Shown one piece after another: positions 38,314-57,904 of a DNA stretch of 64,000 bases (positions within the stretch are counted from its first letter, which is position 1; each line of letters begins with the position of its first letter). Below the pieces are notes generated by a model that saw only the letters and a program-made list of their open reading frames with translations, was not told the DNA's origin and searched no databases. The DNA is from Chromera velia (taxonomy: Eukaryota > Sar > Chromeraceae). Where the stretch lies: contig JAHBMJ010003149.1 in the NCBI GenBank assembly GCA_018398765.1, positions 28,380 through 92,379 on the forward strand. The letters run 5' to 3'. The position numbers were made by a program, and so were the translations under genes.

Positions 38314-38705
38314 AATTGCAATTATTGGAATTAATTGCAAACAATTATTGTTTGCCAGGAGCGGGCGAGAGGCAATTAGTTACAATTAATTGCAATTTTT
38401 GTTTATGCATTGTTTATGTATTGCTATGTGTTGTTCAGATGTTGCCATGTGTTGTTTAGGCGTGTTTAGGTACTGTTTGGTAAATTTTACAACACAGTTT
38501 AAAACATGAAACACCAAGTTGCAAGTCGTAAAACGTTTGTTTTAGATGATTTATAATCATTTCATTTCATAAATGCTTACATTTGAGTTGGTATTTTATT
38601 GTACACTATCATCTGATACCCCAATTTGCTTAATAACTACATATTTGAGTCTGATTGCAATTATTGGCAATTAATTGCAATGATTGCAATTATTGTTTAG
38701 CCGGA
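38314..38705. repeat. AT-rich insert bounded by direct repeats
   Basis: Two similar ~50-base segments built of TTGCAATTATTG/AATTAATTGCAA words, each ending TTGTTT..CC(A/G)GA, lie at 38314-38360 and 38653-38705 in the same orientation around unique AT-rich DNA. The block interrupts the retroelement between its RT and C-terminal domains. It is possibly a small nested insertion. Confidence 0.4.
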
Positions 38706-38736
38706 CTTCCTTGAAGCAATGGGCACTGCAATTTAA

Positions 38737-39538
38737 TTGCTCATAGCACTGAGTCACGTGCACAAAAAGGTCTCAAACGGAAACCGTCTCCACCAGGGGG
38801 TCTTTTCTTTGTTTGAAGACAGAGCAGGTAGAAAGGTTGGCTCGATAATGAAAATAGACAGAGAGAGAATAGGGAGAGCCCCTTTTTACTATACGAGAGT
38901 GGCGCCGCGATTGGAACACAGGAGGAGAGCAGTATATAGGGTGGGAGACAGGGCTGTGGCTGTAACTCAGGAAAAAATTCTAGTAAGGGGGGGAGAGAAG
39001 GTGCCGTTACAGAAAAGGACGTGCCAGTTCTGTCGAGGGTGGTTAGGAATCGAGGTGGTAGAAAACGAAATCCATCTAGTGACAGAATCTCATATGTTTT
39101 TGACAGAGAGAGAGCAGAGATATTCAGGAAGATAGAAGAGAAATGGGACAGCAAAATGGAAGAAAGAGCCAGAAAGGCAGCCACAAAAAGAGAAGGGCTC
39201 AATAGAGAAGAGGGAAAAAGAGATAACTCGATGCTTTTCTGCTTTCTGTTGAATGAATGTCATGCCGCAGTAGATGAGTTTTTGGGATGGGCATCATTCA
39301 AATGGAAGGTGTTGAGGAGTGTCCAGGATGGTACAGACATATAGAGGGAGACGCTCTGGCAGCCAGACATGCAGGAATCACCGGAAGGCAGCGGGCGATC
39401 GAGAGACTAACAAAAGAATATGAGGAGACGATTGATAACTCAGAGACGACCGAAAGAGCGTTAGGGTGGGGAAGGAGGGAGCCGCAGAAGAAGATTGATA
39501 AAGCGAACAAGAAGAGCGAGGAAGCCCAAATCGCATAG
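38737..39538 (+). pseudogene. Non-LTR element: C-terminal zinc-knuckle region
   Basis: QKRTCQFCRGWLGIEVVENE followed by IHLVTES matches the CX2C...E.H pattern near the end of many LINE proteins. After a frame change, coding-like sequence runs from MLFCFLLNECHA (39231) to about 39538. The same segment is recognisable in copy B, which shows that it belongs to the element. Confidence 0.7.
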
Positions 39539-39776
39539 CGTTTCAGATCGATTTTCAGGCCGGAAAGCCAACACGGATCCAGAGCCATAGCTTGAACAAC
39601 GAACAATCATACAGCAGCGGTCAGGGCAGCAGACTCTGGCGGGCCCCGAGGGCGGGGTCTGATACCTCAGCTTAGGCTGGGGAACGCCCCGTTTTGCTAG
39701 CTCTGGCGACAGATAGACATAGTGGGAAGGCCCTAGGGTAGAACATATCAATCAATCAATCAATCAATCAAATCAA

Positions 39777-40754
39777 AATGCTGCATGCTAGAAATGCTGG
39801 GAAAATTTAAAGAAAAGTTTGAGTTCCTGCTGTTTGCGGGGGCGACCTCTATCATACAAAACGGCGACAGTGCTCTATAAGGCACCAGTGAATCACTTCT
39901 CAGTTACGATGACCATGGTGTATTATGAATCAAGAGAATGATCATAACAACCCTTCTACTCTAAGTTCTAGAGACTTTTCAGACTTTTCTAGAAAGTTAG
40001 AAAAATAACAGATCGATACATTATCTTACGTCAAAACTTATAGCTCTAACTTGAAGTTCGTGGGACTGTTCTTATCAGATTCAGAGCTGTCAATCAAAAA
40101 GTGACCCTGCATCTATAGGCCTCAGATGGCCTCAGCTAGCGCTTCATACTGTTAAGAACCAGTGCACGGCGCAGTTGTCCTCGGGACATTGACAAACCTG
40201 GAACATAAATCCATGCGCAATCCAATCCAATGCAGGCGCTCGAAAACTAGCTGGAAAATCTAGTGGAAAATGCTTTTGAAAAACGTTCGATTCTCGACCA
40301 CATCGAGCGAAGGGGTGGAGGCGGAGGCGAGAAAATTACCTAGAAATCACACACAAATCTTCTCTAAAGGCCGATCGGTGTACATAATGCATACGCCGCT
40401 GCCATACGGTCAGACATACAGGCCAGACGGGGCCAGTGCATCCGTTTAAGTACCTCATTCCTGCATCGTTTGTATCGGGTTGTTAGCGGGACACCAGAAT
40501 CAATCGGAAACAAGCAGAATCTCCTACTTTGAAGCGATTCAAGTTGGACGTCGCTTGTCCACCCTGCAGTCGCGGGCGGACGCGCACGCAAGGCTTTGGC
40601 GTGAAACAGGACACGTACAAAATCACATGCGGGACGTGTCAAGACTTCCCTAAAGATACAGGCGTTTTCCCCATTTACCCATCGTAGCGAGTGGCACGCA
40701 AGCTGTGTCTGGCAAAGTACGCACAAGAAAAAAATTTACGGAAGGCTCCTACTA
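39777..40754. other. Intergenic stretch, no gene supported
   Basis: Ordinary mixed sequence between the retroelement and the tail of the methyltransferase gene. A minus-strand frame of 120 codons (40364-40726) has balanced composition but no recognisable motif. Confidence 0.4.
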
Positions 40755-41375
40755 GTGAGTACATCGAAGGAGAAACCCCCATCCTCCTTCCCGTCTCTAT
40801 CTGGGAAGGGAGTGAGAGGGGATGCGAATGCAGTGCAGCTCTCTGATTACTACGACCTGCAAAAAAGTTTGAGATCGGCAGTCAAAGAGTCCCACCCGAG
40901 GCGGCCTGGTGGATGTACACGCAGTCCTTCTCCTCCAAGTGTGCGCACGTTCCTGCCTGCCTGGATTCCCCTCACTTCCTCTCCGCCTTTTTTCTTTCCA
41001 CTTCCTCCGGGGAGAGAGGAGGCCTGCACATGCAATCAAGAGGGGAGAGAGGAGGCCTGCACATGCAATCAAGAGGGGAGAGAGGAGGCCTGCACATGCA
41101 ATCAAGAGGGGAGAGAGGAGCCCTGCACATGCAATCAAGAGGTTGAACAGAGACAGACAGGACAGGACAGGACAGGACAGGCTATGATATGCTTCTTTCT
41201 TCTCCTCTCTCTTCTTCTTCGTAAGTTCACAATAGACAGAAAAAACAGGCAAAAACATTCCCACGGGCAGATAGGCAGACGGGCAGGCAAAACAGAAAGA
41301 CTTTACATTCCGGTGCTCTTTCATCCGTCACTCATCGTTTCGTCTTCCACTCTAAAGGAAACGGAAACGAGATAG
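40755..41375 (+). CDS. Doubtful open frame with an 11-residue repeat
   Basis: A 206-codon open frame begins with ordinary sequence (LSDYYDLQKSLRSAVKES) and contains four copies of an 11-residue unit (GREEACTCNQE) created by a 33-bp DNA repeat. The minus strand is open across the same repeat. No family is recognised and no splice partner was identified. It could be an exon of an unplaced gene or simply 3' flanking DNA of the methyltransferase. Confidence 0.15.
   Translation: MSTSKEKPPSSFPSLSGKGVRGDANAVQLSDYYDLQKSLRSAVKESHPRRPGGCTRSPSPPSVRTFLPAWIPLTSSPPFFFPLPPGREEACTCNQEGREEACTCNQEGREEACTCNQEGREEPCTCNQEVEQRQTGQDRTGQAMICFFLLLSLLLRKFTIDRKNRQKHSHGQIGRRAGKTERLYIPVLFHPSLIVSSSTLKETETR
41009..41140. 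repeat. Four tandem 33-bp units
   Basis: Units start at 41009, 41042, 41075 and 41108. They are identical by eye except for one or two changes in the fourth. Each contains TGCACATGCA. The 33-bp period keeps frame in all six readings, which explains the long open frames on both strands. Confidence 0.9.
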
Positions 41376-41745
41376 AATCCTTTCCTTCAATGAGGGGGAA
41401 TGCCCTTTGCACCCTGAAAGTGACAAGTTTGAGAGATCTTCTCAGGTCTGTTCATCAACGCTCAAAGGCCTTCTTCGCTTCTCTTCTCTTCTCTTTTCTT
41501 TTCTTTTCAACCACGCAAAGTCAGCAACCCAACCGCAATCACACGCCCCTGTACGCCATCCAATTACCGCAGTACAAGTGGCATTCCGACAGTTTGATGT
41601 GCTTTGCTTTTTTGGTGACGGAAGGTTACGACACCTGACCTCTCTACGGATTTGCATATTTGAATTCTCCCGCGAAAGAAATGAATGCAATCAAAATACT
41701 CAAATATTGCACAAACACAGTTAAATTGAAACAAACGCCCCCCAC

Positions 41746-51245
<9,500 letters not shown>

Positions 51246-51862
51246 TGATGAAATTCCACCCAGTCAACCTACCTCCAAAATTGCACCACTTGCCCCCGCG
51301 ACTCACCAACGTTTGGCTTTCCCAAATAACCCTCCGACGACAAGTGCATGATGACTGAAAGGCGAAAATGTCACTCGCATATACATTGCAGTATTAAGAA
51401 GACTGACCAAAAAGCTCCTTTCCTGCTTTTGAAAGATTGGGGTGGAGCCTGATGGGGCGGCGTGCATGCTCATTGGCGCGGAGGCGCGCGCCGCCGTGCC
51501 AGGCGCGGAGTGCGCGCGCCGCCTCATCAATTAAATTCAAAAATTTTACCTGGCTCGCGATCAGATGCCAAAACTTCGAGTTTTGCCTCTTATCCCTCTC
51601 AGTTTTCTGGCAATGATGGAAGTCAAATCGTCATATCTGAAGGCCTCCATTTCTTCTCCCTGTATAAAGAGTCGAACAGGAACAGCGTGTGATCCTCTAT
51701 GGCTGTGTGGAAGCTGGTCCTCTAGTACATCACCCTTTTTTTCGGAGCTGTCTCCGAAGTTTCTGGGGCGGGACTTCGATGTAGGTCGACGCGATCCATT
51801 CTCTTCCCGATTTATTTCTGTTTCTCTGCCGTAAAACGTACTGACCGCTGAAAGAGCCCTTG
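51246..51862. promoter_or_regulatory. Shared head-to-head promoter region (methyltransferase / nucleotidyltransferase)
   Basis: Only 617 bases lie between the two start codons. A GC-rich core at about 51447-51528 contains GCATGC, ATTGG (a CCAAT-box complement) and two copies of GCGCGCCGCC. A minus-strand donor-like site (CCAG/GTAAAA, near 51550) could close a 5' untranslated exon of the methyltransferase. A minus-strand open frame at 51561-51893 overlaps the other gene's start and remains unexplained. Co-regulation is inferred from the arrangement. Confidence 0.5.
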
Positions 51863-54800
51863 ATGGCACACCTTCACTCCTCCTCGGCCTCAAGGTCGAG
51901 CTGGACGCTTCAGGAGCATCTCACGAACAAACTCGAAAAATGGGCGAGCAACGGAGACGATATCAAAAAAGAAGGGTGGAGTGCGGTGAAATTCATTCTC
52001 TTGAAGTTTAAGGAGAAATGGGAGGAAGGGATTCGAGAGGATCCGCAGGTGGTCAGTGGGCTCTGAAGGATTCGGCCGAATGCTTTGCATGTATCCCGTC
52101 GCAGCTCTTTTTCTCAAGTCTTATGGCCAAAAAAGACCCTTCGTTGTTCTGTCTCTCCCAGTTTGCTTTTTGCTTGTCAATAAGAGCCTTTCCTCGTGTC
52201 TGTAGACGCATTGCCTTCCATTTTTGGTTGCCAGGACTTCCCTTCCCCCCCTCGCCTTCTGTCCTTGTGCTTGGGTCTTTTTGATTCTGGTGTGATTCTG
52301 ATTGTCTTTGCAAGTTCTAGGTACTCTTCCTGTTGCCTGAAAAACTCCCAGACACATTTCGTTCTGTCTCCACCAAGGCTCACCTCTCTGACTCCTTCAA
52401 AACGCGCCCTTTGTGCTTCCATCTGACCCTCCATCCCTCCACCCAGGCTCTTCTTGTCTTCGACGTCCTCGATCGCTTCCTCAAAGACGAAGACTCCGTG
52501 AAGGACAAATTGGACGATCACGAGAATGGTGCGGAAGTCCTCGAAATCATTGGCAAAATTCTCTCATTCACCTGCGGTCTCTCAGGGGGGCTGTCGGCTG
52601 AAGTCAGAGCTCGAAGGCGGGCCTGTGCCTCCCGACTTCTGCAGATCTATGACCCTCCTTGCTTTCGTGCCTCTATCCCGTTTATGCAACGGCTGTGCCA
52701 GTATTCGTGGGAGGGCAAGGGAGAGGAGACGGGGGGTGTGAGTGCCGGGGGGGGGGCGGATGGGGATGGGGAGGGCACGGGAGGGAAGGGGTCTCCCCTT
52801 TCCGATGAGTCGTTGTTTTCTGTAGTGACTTCCAACCTTCCTCCTCTTCATAAACGGACAGCGCTGTTCAGAGGGTTTCAGGAGGTAGCGGAAGTTGCTC
52901 ACACAGTCTTCGGTCATGTGGTCAAGAAGGGGGGATTGAAGAAATACCATGGAAAAAAGAAGAAAAACAAGAAGAAAAAGAAAAAGCAAGGCTTGCCAGA
53001 AGAGAAGGAAGGAGACGGGGAGGAAGATCCGACCACAGCTTCAGCAGAGAAGCACGAAAAGGAGAAGCATGGGGAGGGTGGAAAGCAGCAGAAAAAGGGA
53101 CGAAAGTCGGGGGAGGGAAAGAAAGGGAAAGGGGAGGCTGCCGATCTAGATCAGGACGATTCCTCTAGTGATTCGGACAAGGAAGAAGATCGTGAGGGGG
53201 AGAGTGGGGAGTCTGACGGCTCACCGGCCCGCCAAAATTCCACAGAAGGGGCGGGACAGGCAGACCCTTCAGCCTCGTCCTCCTTGCAGCCGCTTGTGAG
53301 GGACACACGAGGAAAGGGTTTTCAGGTCACAGTCGTGCCTTTCGGCTCTGCCATCTCAGGATCGGGTCTCGCCTCCTCAGACCTGGACGTTCAGGTCCTA
53401 CTCGAACTGCCCCCGCAGCCTCCCTGCAGCGACTCCCCCCCCGAACCCCTGTTCTCCGATCAGCCCCCCCCGCCCCCCGACCCACAACCGCAGGAGCAAA
53501 GGGGAGTGCCCCGAAGGATTCCCTCAGCAAAGCACGCATGTGCAATCCTGGAGCCCTACCTCAAACGAGTGGGATATAGCGTCCAGGTTGTGGGCAAAGC
53601 CCGGATTCCGGTCCTGAAGTGTCATAGAACCATTTCGATGAAATTGAAGACCAGAGAGGAGGCCGAGAAGGAGGAGGAGGAAAAGAGGAAAGCAGAGGTG
53701 CAGAAGGAGAAGGAGAAGTATGAGGCGGAGAAACAGGCGAGAGAAGCGGCACGACGGCAGGCAAAGCGCATGTCTGGCCGTTCTCACAGAGGAGTGAAAT
53801 TTGGGGGGAACCAGGAGGGGAAGGGGGGTTGGGAAGTTTCTGGTTCAGTCGATCCGTGGGAGAAGTCCCCGGTGGGAGAAAAGGCTTCAACGGTTTCCAG
53901 TGGATCCGGTTGGGGGCCGTGGGGGCCGAAGAAAACTCCCGCCCAAGATGGATCCGGTTGGGGGCCGAGCAAGAGTGCCGCCCCGAGTGGATCCGGTTGG
54001 GGAGCGAATGAGAGCGCCGATCCGAAAGGATCCGGTTGGGAGCCGAGCAAGAGTGCCGCCCCGAGTGGATCCGGTTGGGGGGCGAAAGAGAGCGCCGATC
54101 CGAAAGGATCCGGTTGGGGGCCGAGCAAGAGTGCCGCCCCAAGTGGATCCGGTTGGGGGGCGAAAGAGAGCGCCGCTCCAAAAGGATCCGGTTGGGAAGT
54201 GTCTGGTCCGGTTGTTTCAGGTTGGGACGATGTTTGCGGAGGCGCTCCTGCTGCACTGAAAGTTGACGAGACGACGCGGGGGGCGGGGTCGGAGGTCCCG
54301 GTCCGCCCGAGAAAGAAAGTGCAGAATCGCCCCCTTCAGAAACTGAACAGCCCAGAAAAGGAAGAGAAGAAAGAAGCGGAGGGGAATGGAATGACGGAGG
54401 GGACGGTGGAGAAACCTGAGGAGGCCACAAATGTGATGTCCTTGAAGGAGGCACGGAAGAGAAGAGCGTTGAAAGAAGAAGAGGTGAAGGTCCACATATG
54501 CCTCGATATCTGCTTTGTGAATCCAGTCTCTATTCACAACACACGTCTCCTCTTCTCTTACGCCACCTGGCTCCCCGATCCCCGACCCTTCCCCGGGACC
54601 TCTCTCTCTCTTCCGTCAGGAGAAAGACCGGTTGCTCCAACGAAGACCCTCTGCCCGATTCCCCTCGTGAAGGTCAGAGAGAGATCTTCTCTCCCCCCCT
54701 TGAAAAGCCACTTTCTTTTGCGGTCTTTCTTGCTGCCTCCTGCCTGCCTGCCTGCCTGCCTGCCCTTTGCGTCTGTCTGTCGTCGGTGTCTTGTCTGTGT

Positions 54801-54957
54801 GTATGTCTACGAAGAGAAATCGAGGGAGAAGAAACGTGTAGTCTGACCGACAGATTGCACGCACTTCCGTCTATCTGCTGTCAGCTCCCATGTCTGTATG
54901 GCGCGCGCGCGCGCGCGTGTGTGTGTGTGCGTGTTTGTATGTGTGTATGTGTGTGCA

Positions 54958-54994
<37 letters not shown>

Positions 54995-56650
54995 GCACTG
55001 GCTTGCCTCGTCAAGTTGTGGGCAAAGTCCCGGGAAGTGTGCGGACAGCAGAAGGGCCACCTGTCCGCGTATGCACTCAACTTGATGGTAGTCCACTACC
55101 TTCAGAGGTGCCAACTAGACGCGAAGAATCTCAAGCCCGGTTCCCTCTCATCCCCCCGCTTCCTTCTTCCCAATTTCCAAGAACGTGCTGCCCCTTTCAT
55201 CCCCACTAAAGACGAAGAAGAAGAAGGGGAGTGGGAGGACGAAGATGCAGACGAACGGTGTCTGTCCGTCTCTCCGGGACACCAACACAGACCCCCCGCC
55301 AACGCTGCCTTCAGCCATCCGACCTGGGGTCTCAACGAGCGCGTCCGATACGAACCCCGCGCCCTCGATTTCTTCATCACCCGCTCCACCACGATTTATG
55401 CCAATGACATCTTCCGACTGAACCGAAACTACAATCCCCTCATCCCCCCCCCCTGCGACGTACAGGCCCCATACCCCGACCCAGACCCCCTCACGGCATG
55501 GGGTCTTGCGGGGTGGGGGGCTGATTTGAAGGGGGCGGAGATTTCCAGAGAGGCAGGAAGTAAGGGGCGTTCGGTAGGTCCCTGGGGAGTGGAGAGGGAG
55601 TCCGAGTATCGCAGTGCCCTCCAGGATCAGTTTGGAGATTCCCCGCTCGCGTCTCTCCTGCGCGGTTTCTTCGTCTACTTCGCAAGAGAGTTCGATCGGG
55701 AAGGATCCGTCGTCTCCGTGCGCACGTCTCCCACCAATGCGCATCCTTCCAAAACAGAAGTTGCTCGCAGAGTCTCTCAGTTCGATATTGAGAGAGAGAA
55801 AAGGCGGGCGGAGAAGGAGCGTGAGAAGCAAAGTCGGGAGCAGGAGAATGCAAAGGAAGAGAACAAGGGAGACAAGAAGGAGAAGGCGGGAGGGACGTCT
55901 CCCTCTCCCTCCACAGCGCAGAGACAGAACAAAATGTCGAAAGAGTCGTCCTCTGACCCGACGTTTGGTTGGGGGGCGCCCCGAGTAGAAGAAGGGAATC
56001 AGGCGTGGGTAAGTGATTGGGGAAAGACCGGGGGGGTCGATGAAAGTCCGTGGGGGAAACCATCCGCAGAGCGTGCTGTGGGGGGGTGGGGAAAGTCTGC
56101 TGGAGAAGGAGGAGGGGGCGGTTGGGGAGGGGTGAGTGGCGGTGTGTCCGCGTCTGCCCCTGGTCCCGACAGTGCTGCAGGTCAGACAGGCGGATGGGGG
56201 GATGTACTCGGGGGGGAGGGAAAGAAGAAAGAGGGGGAGGAGAAAGGGTCCGGGTGGGGTGGGCTGGCGGTCAACGTCGAGGATGGGTGGGGGGATCATG
56301 ATGTCACCTCGAGTGACCGGGCAGACTCTCCAACGGGAAAGGACGGGTTTATCGGGATGCCACCGGAGGAGGAGCAAGAAGAAGAGGGGGAGAACCCCTC
56401 GACGCACACCGATCCAGATGAGGAAGATGCCCCCTTGTCTGTAGGCAGGCTTGAGGGCTACAGCAGAAAACAGGGCACACTCGAACAAGAGACCATGAAG
56501 AAACTCGCCAAACAGCCGGGGATATGGGTAGAGGACCCGCTCGAGCCCGACCGCGTGATTCGTCAGTCAACGTGGATTTATTTGTATCATATCGATCTCC
56601 CACTCGCTTTGAAAGGCGACAACAGGAAAGAAGAAAGGAAGCATCAATAA
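51863..56650 (+). CDS. Cid1-type terminal nucleotidyltransferase (TUTase / non-canonical poly(A) polymerase) with GW/WG repeats
   Basis: Three exons, 51863-52048, 52447-54672 and 54995-56650, give 1,355 residues. The family adds U or A to RNA 3' ends. The nucleotidyltransferase signature is FGSAISGSGLASSDLDVQ (361-378) with catalytic D374 and D376. GKARIPVLKCH follows, and the third aspartate, D749, lies in VHICLDICFVNPVSIHNTRL. About 300 residues are inserted between them: a Glu/Lys/Arg helix, then 12 tryptophans, mostly in 13-residue GSGWG units. Exon 3 gives ALACLVKLWAKS and SAYALNLMVVHYLQ (central domain) and GFFVYFAREFD (PAP/25A-associated). The C-terminus is again GW/WG-rich (about 1130-1240). 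The donor at 54673 is chosen because it keeps the third Asp. Such Trp repeats bind Argonaute in other eukaryotes. Uridine versus adenosine preference cannot be read from this. Confidence 0.88.
53902..54197 (+). repeat. Coding 39-bp tandem repeat (GSGWG units)
   Basis: Seven to eight units begin GGATCCGGTTGGG, alternating between GSGWGPSKSAAPS and GSGWGAKESADPK types. Neighbouring units are almost identical at the DNA level, suggesting recent expansion. The array lies inside the catalytic-domain insertion of the nucleotidyltransferase. Confidence 0.95.
54901..54992 (+). repeat. Intronic (CG)n/(GT)n run before acceptor
   Basis: A short GC alternation followed by GT repeats runs straight into the acceptor GTGTGCAG. 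As in the methyltransferase gene, (GT)n takes the place of a usual pyrimidine tract. Confidence 0.9.
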
Positions 56651-56947
56651 AGGAATTCTTTTCGCCAACTGACCTGGAAAATATGTAGCCTCCTGGCCCG
56701 GCTCGATTAGGCATTTATATCAGTGGGATTGTGTTTGTACTCCGGCCTTTCTCTCTTCGAGATGTTTTTTCCCTCTCTCTCTCTGTGTCATCAACTGTCC
56801 GTTGTTTTCTTCTTTTCTTCGAAAGAAACAAAAAGAAATCAGACAGCCCCTTCATGCGTGTGGTTGCTTGCTTGCGTGCCTGTCTGAATCAAAAAGAAAA
56901 GGAAAGGGAAGATCAATCAATGGATCGATCAATGGATCCATTCCTGC

Positions 56948-57904
56948 ATGGATGCAGACGCACGCGAGTTTGAGAAGTTGGACGAGGAGCTCGAGAGGGC
57001 AGCGTCTCTTCTCACAGGAACTCCCAACCGACGATTCATTCTCTGTCCTCTTTCAGCAGAGTCACCAAACACCGCCAAGGCTCCCTCCTGTCGCTCCTTT
57101 GAGGAGCTGTGCGGTTTGAAGGAAGGGGCGTGTCTCGGTCTTGGAGATCAGGATGGGAGGAAGACCAAGAAGAAGAAAAGGAAAACGAAACAGAAGAAGC
57201 AGAAGGATGCGGAGACGGCAAACGAACCCCAACCGTCTGACCAACCCCCAAAACCCGACAACGCAGCCCCGCAAGAAGATCACCCCAACAAGCCCAAACT
57301 CTCCCTTTCCCTCCCCCCATCCCTCTCGACCCAGGAGGCCCCCCACCTGGCCTCTTCAACTCGCGACATCCCTCCCTCCTCCGGCACCCACGAAGAACAC
57401 CAGGCAGAGACCAAAGGGACCTCCACACCCAAAAACGACCCTCATCTCCCTGAGGCCCTCGATGCTTCATCAAAGGCGGCCGCTCAGGGGGAGCAGCAAT
57501 CCCGGGGGGTGGAAGGAGACGGTCAGGAGGAAGCTGAGTCTCCGACCGCTTCCCAGAAAAGACAGAAGAGAAACAGAACAAAGAGGAACAAGAAGAACAG
57601 GAAGGCAAACGAGGAAAATGCAACAGCAAGTCAACCACGGCAGCAGAACACAGAGTTCGCTGCTTCCTTCTCTTCCACCGCATCAGCTGCTGCTGCAGCT
57701 TCCACCGCCACCCCCGAGACCCCCTTGCAGACGATGACCGCACAGATCCATACCCTCAACACCGCTGCGCGAAGATTGGAGGGTGGTGATGACCAGAAAG
57801 CTGCCTTCGCACGCGAGGCTCTCAAGTTGGTCAGCAAACTGGTGGAGATAATTGTGCAGCCAGAAGGCGGGGAGGGAGAGCGGAACACTACTGACGGGCG
57901 TTGA
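56948..57904 (+). CDS. Lysine/proline-rich protein of unknown function
   Basis: A 318-codon open exon starts about 300 bases after the nucleotidyltransferase stop. Residues 1-60 look folded (REFEKLDEELERAASLL; CRSFEELCGLKEG). Two basic clusters of Lys/Arg (about 72-85 and 205-220) resemble nuclear localisation signals. The middle is Pro/Ser/Glu low complexity. The end (about 265-305) is a predicted helical segment (AAFAREALKLVSKLVEIIVQ). ATG at 56948 overlaps ATGCAG, which could instead be an acceptor (first base 56960), so an upstream exon is possible. No family recognised. Confidence 0.5.
   Translation: MDADAREFEKLDEELERAASLLTGTPNRRFILCPLSAESPNTAKAPSCRSFEELCGLKEGACLGLGDQDGRKTKKKKRKTKQKKQKDAETANEPQPSDQPPKPDNAAPQEDHPNKPKLSLSLPPSLSTQEAPHLASSTRDIPPSSGTHEEHQAETKGTSTPKNDPHLPEALDASSKAAAQGEQQSRGVEGDGQEEAESPTASQKRQKRNRTKRNKKNRKANEENATASQPRQQNTEFAASFSSTASAAAAASTATPETPLQTMTAQIHTLNTAARRLEGGDDQKAAFAREALKLVSKLVEIIVQPEGGEGERNTTDGR

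Larger units (their letters stand above)
35035..39776 (+). mobile_element. Non-LTR (LINE-type) retrotransposon, copy A, decayed
   Basis: The element retains, in order: an Arg/Lys/Glu-rich linker (35035-35540), the RT entry motif ending NPKKATGKDIMSP (about 35735-35765), RT core (36637-37344), thumb/connection (37495-38170), a C-terminal CX2C...H domain (38750-39130) and a 3' region ending in (ATCA)n at 39745-39776. It has an in-frame stop at 35539, frame changes and two inserted AT-rich blocks (about 35800-36630 and 38310-38705). The endonuclease end is absent, so it is 5'-truncated or was cut at the GA tract. A truncated sister copy lies at 60757-61364. I cannot name its clade. Confidence 0.85.

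Noticed and set aside
54490-54672. Ending nucleotidyltransferase exon 2 at the GTGAAG or GTCCAC donors near 54484-54490
   Set aside because: This would remove CLDICFVNPVSIHNTRL, which carries the third catalytic aspartate; the donor at 54673 keeps it in frame.
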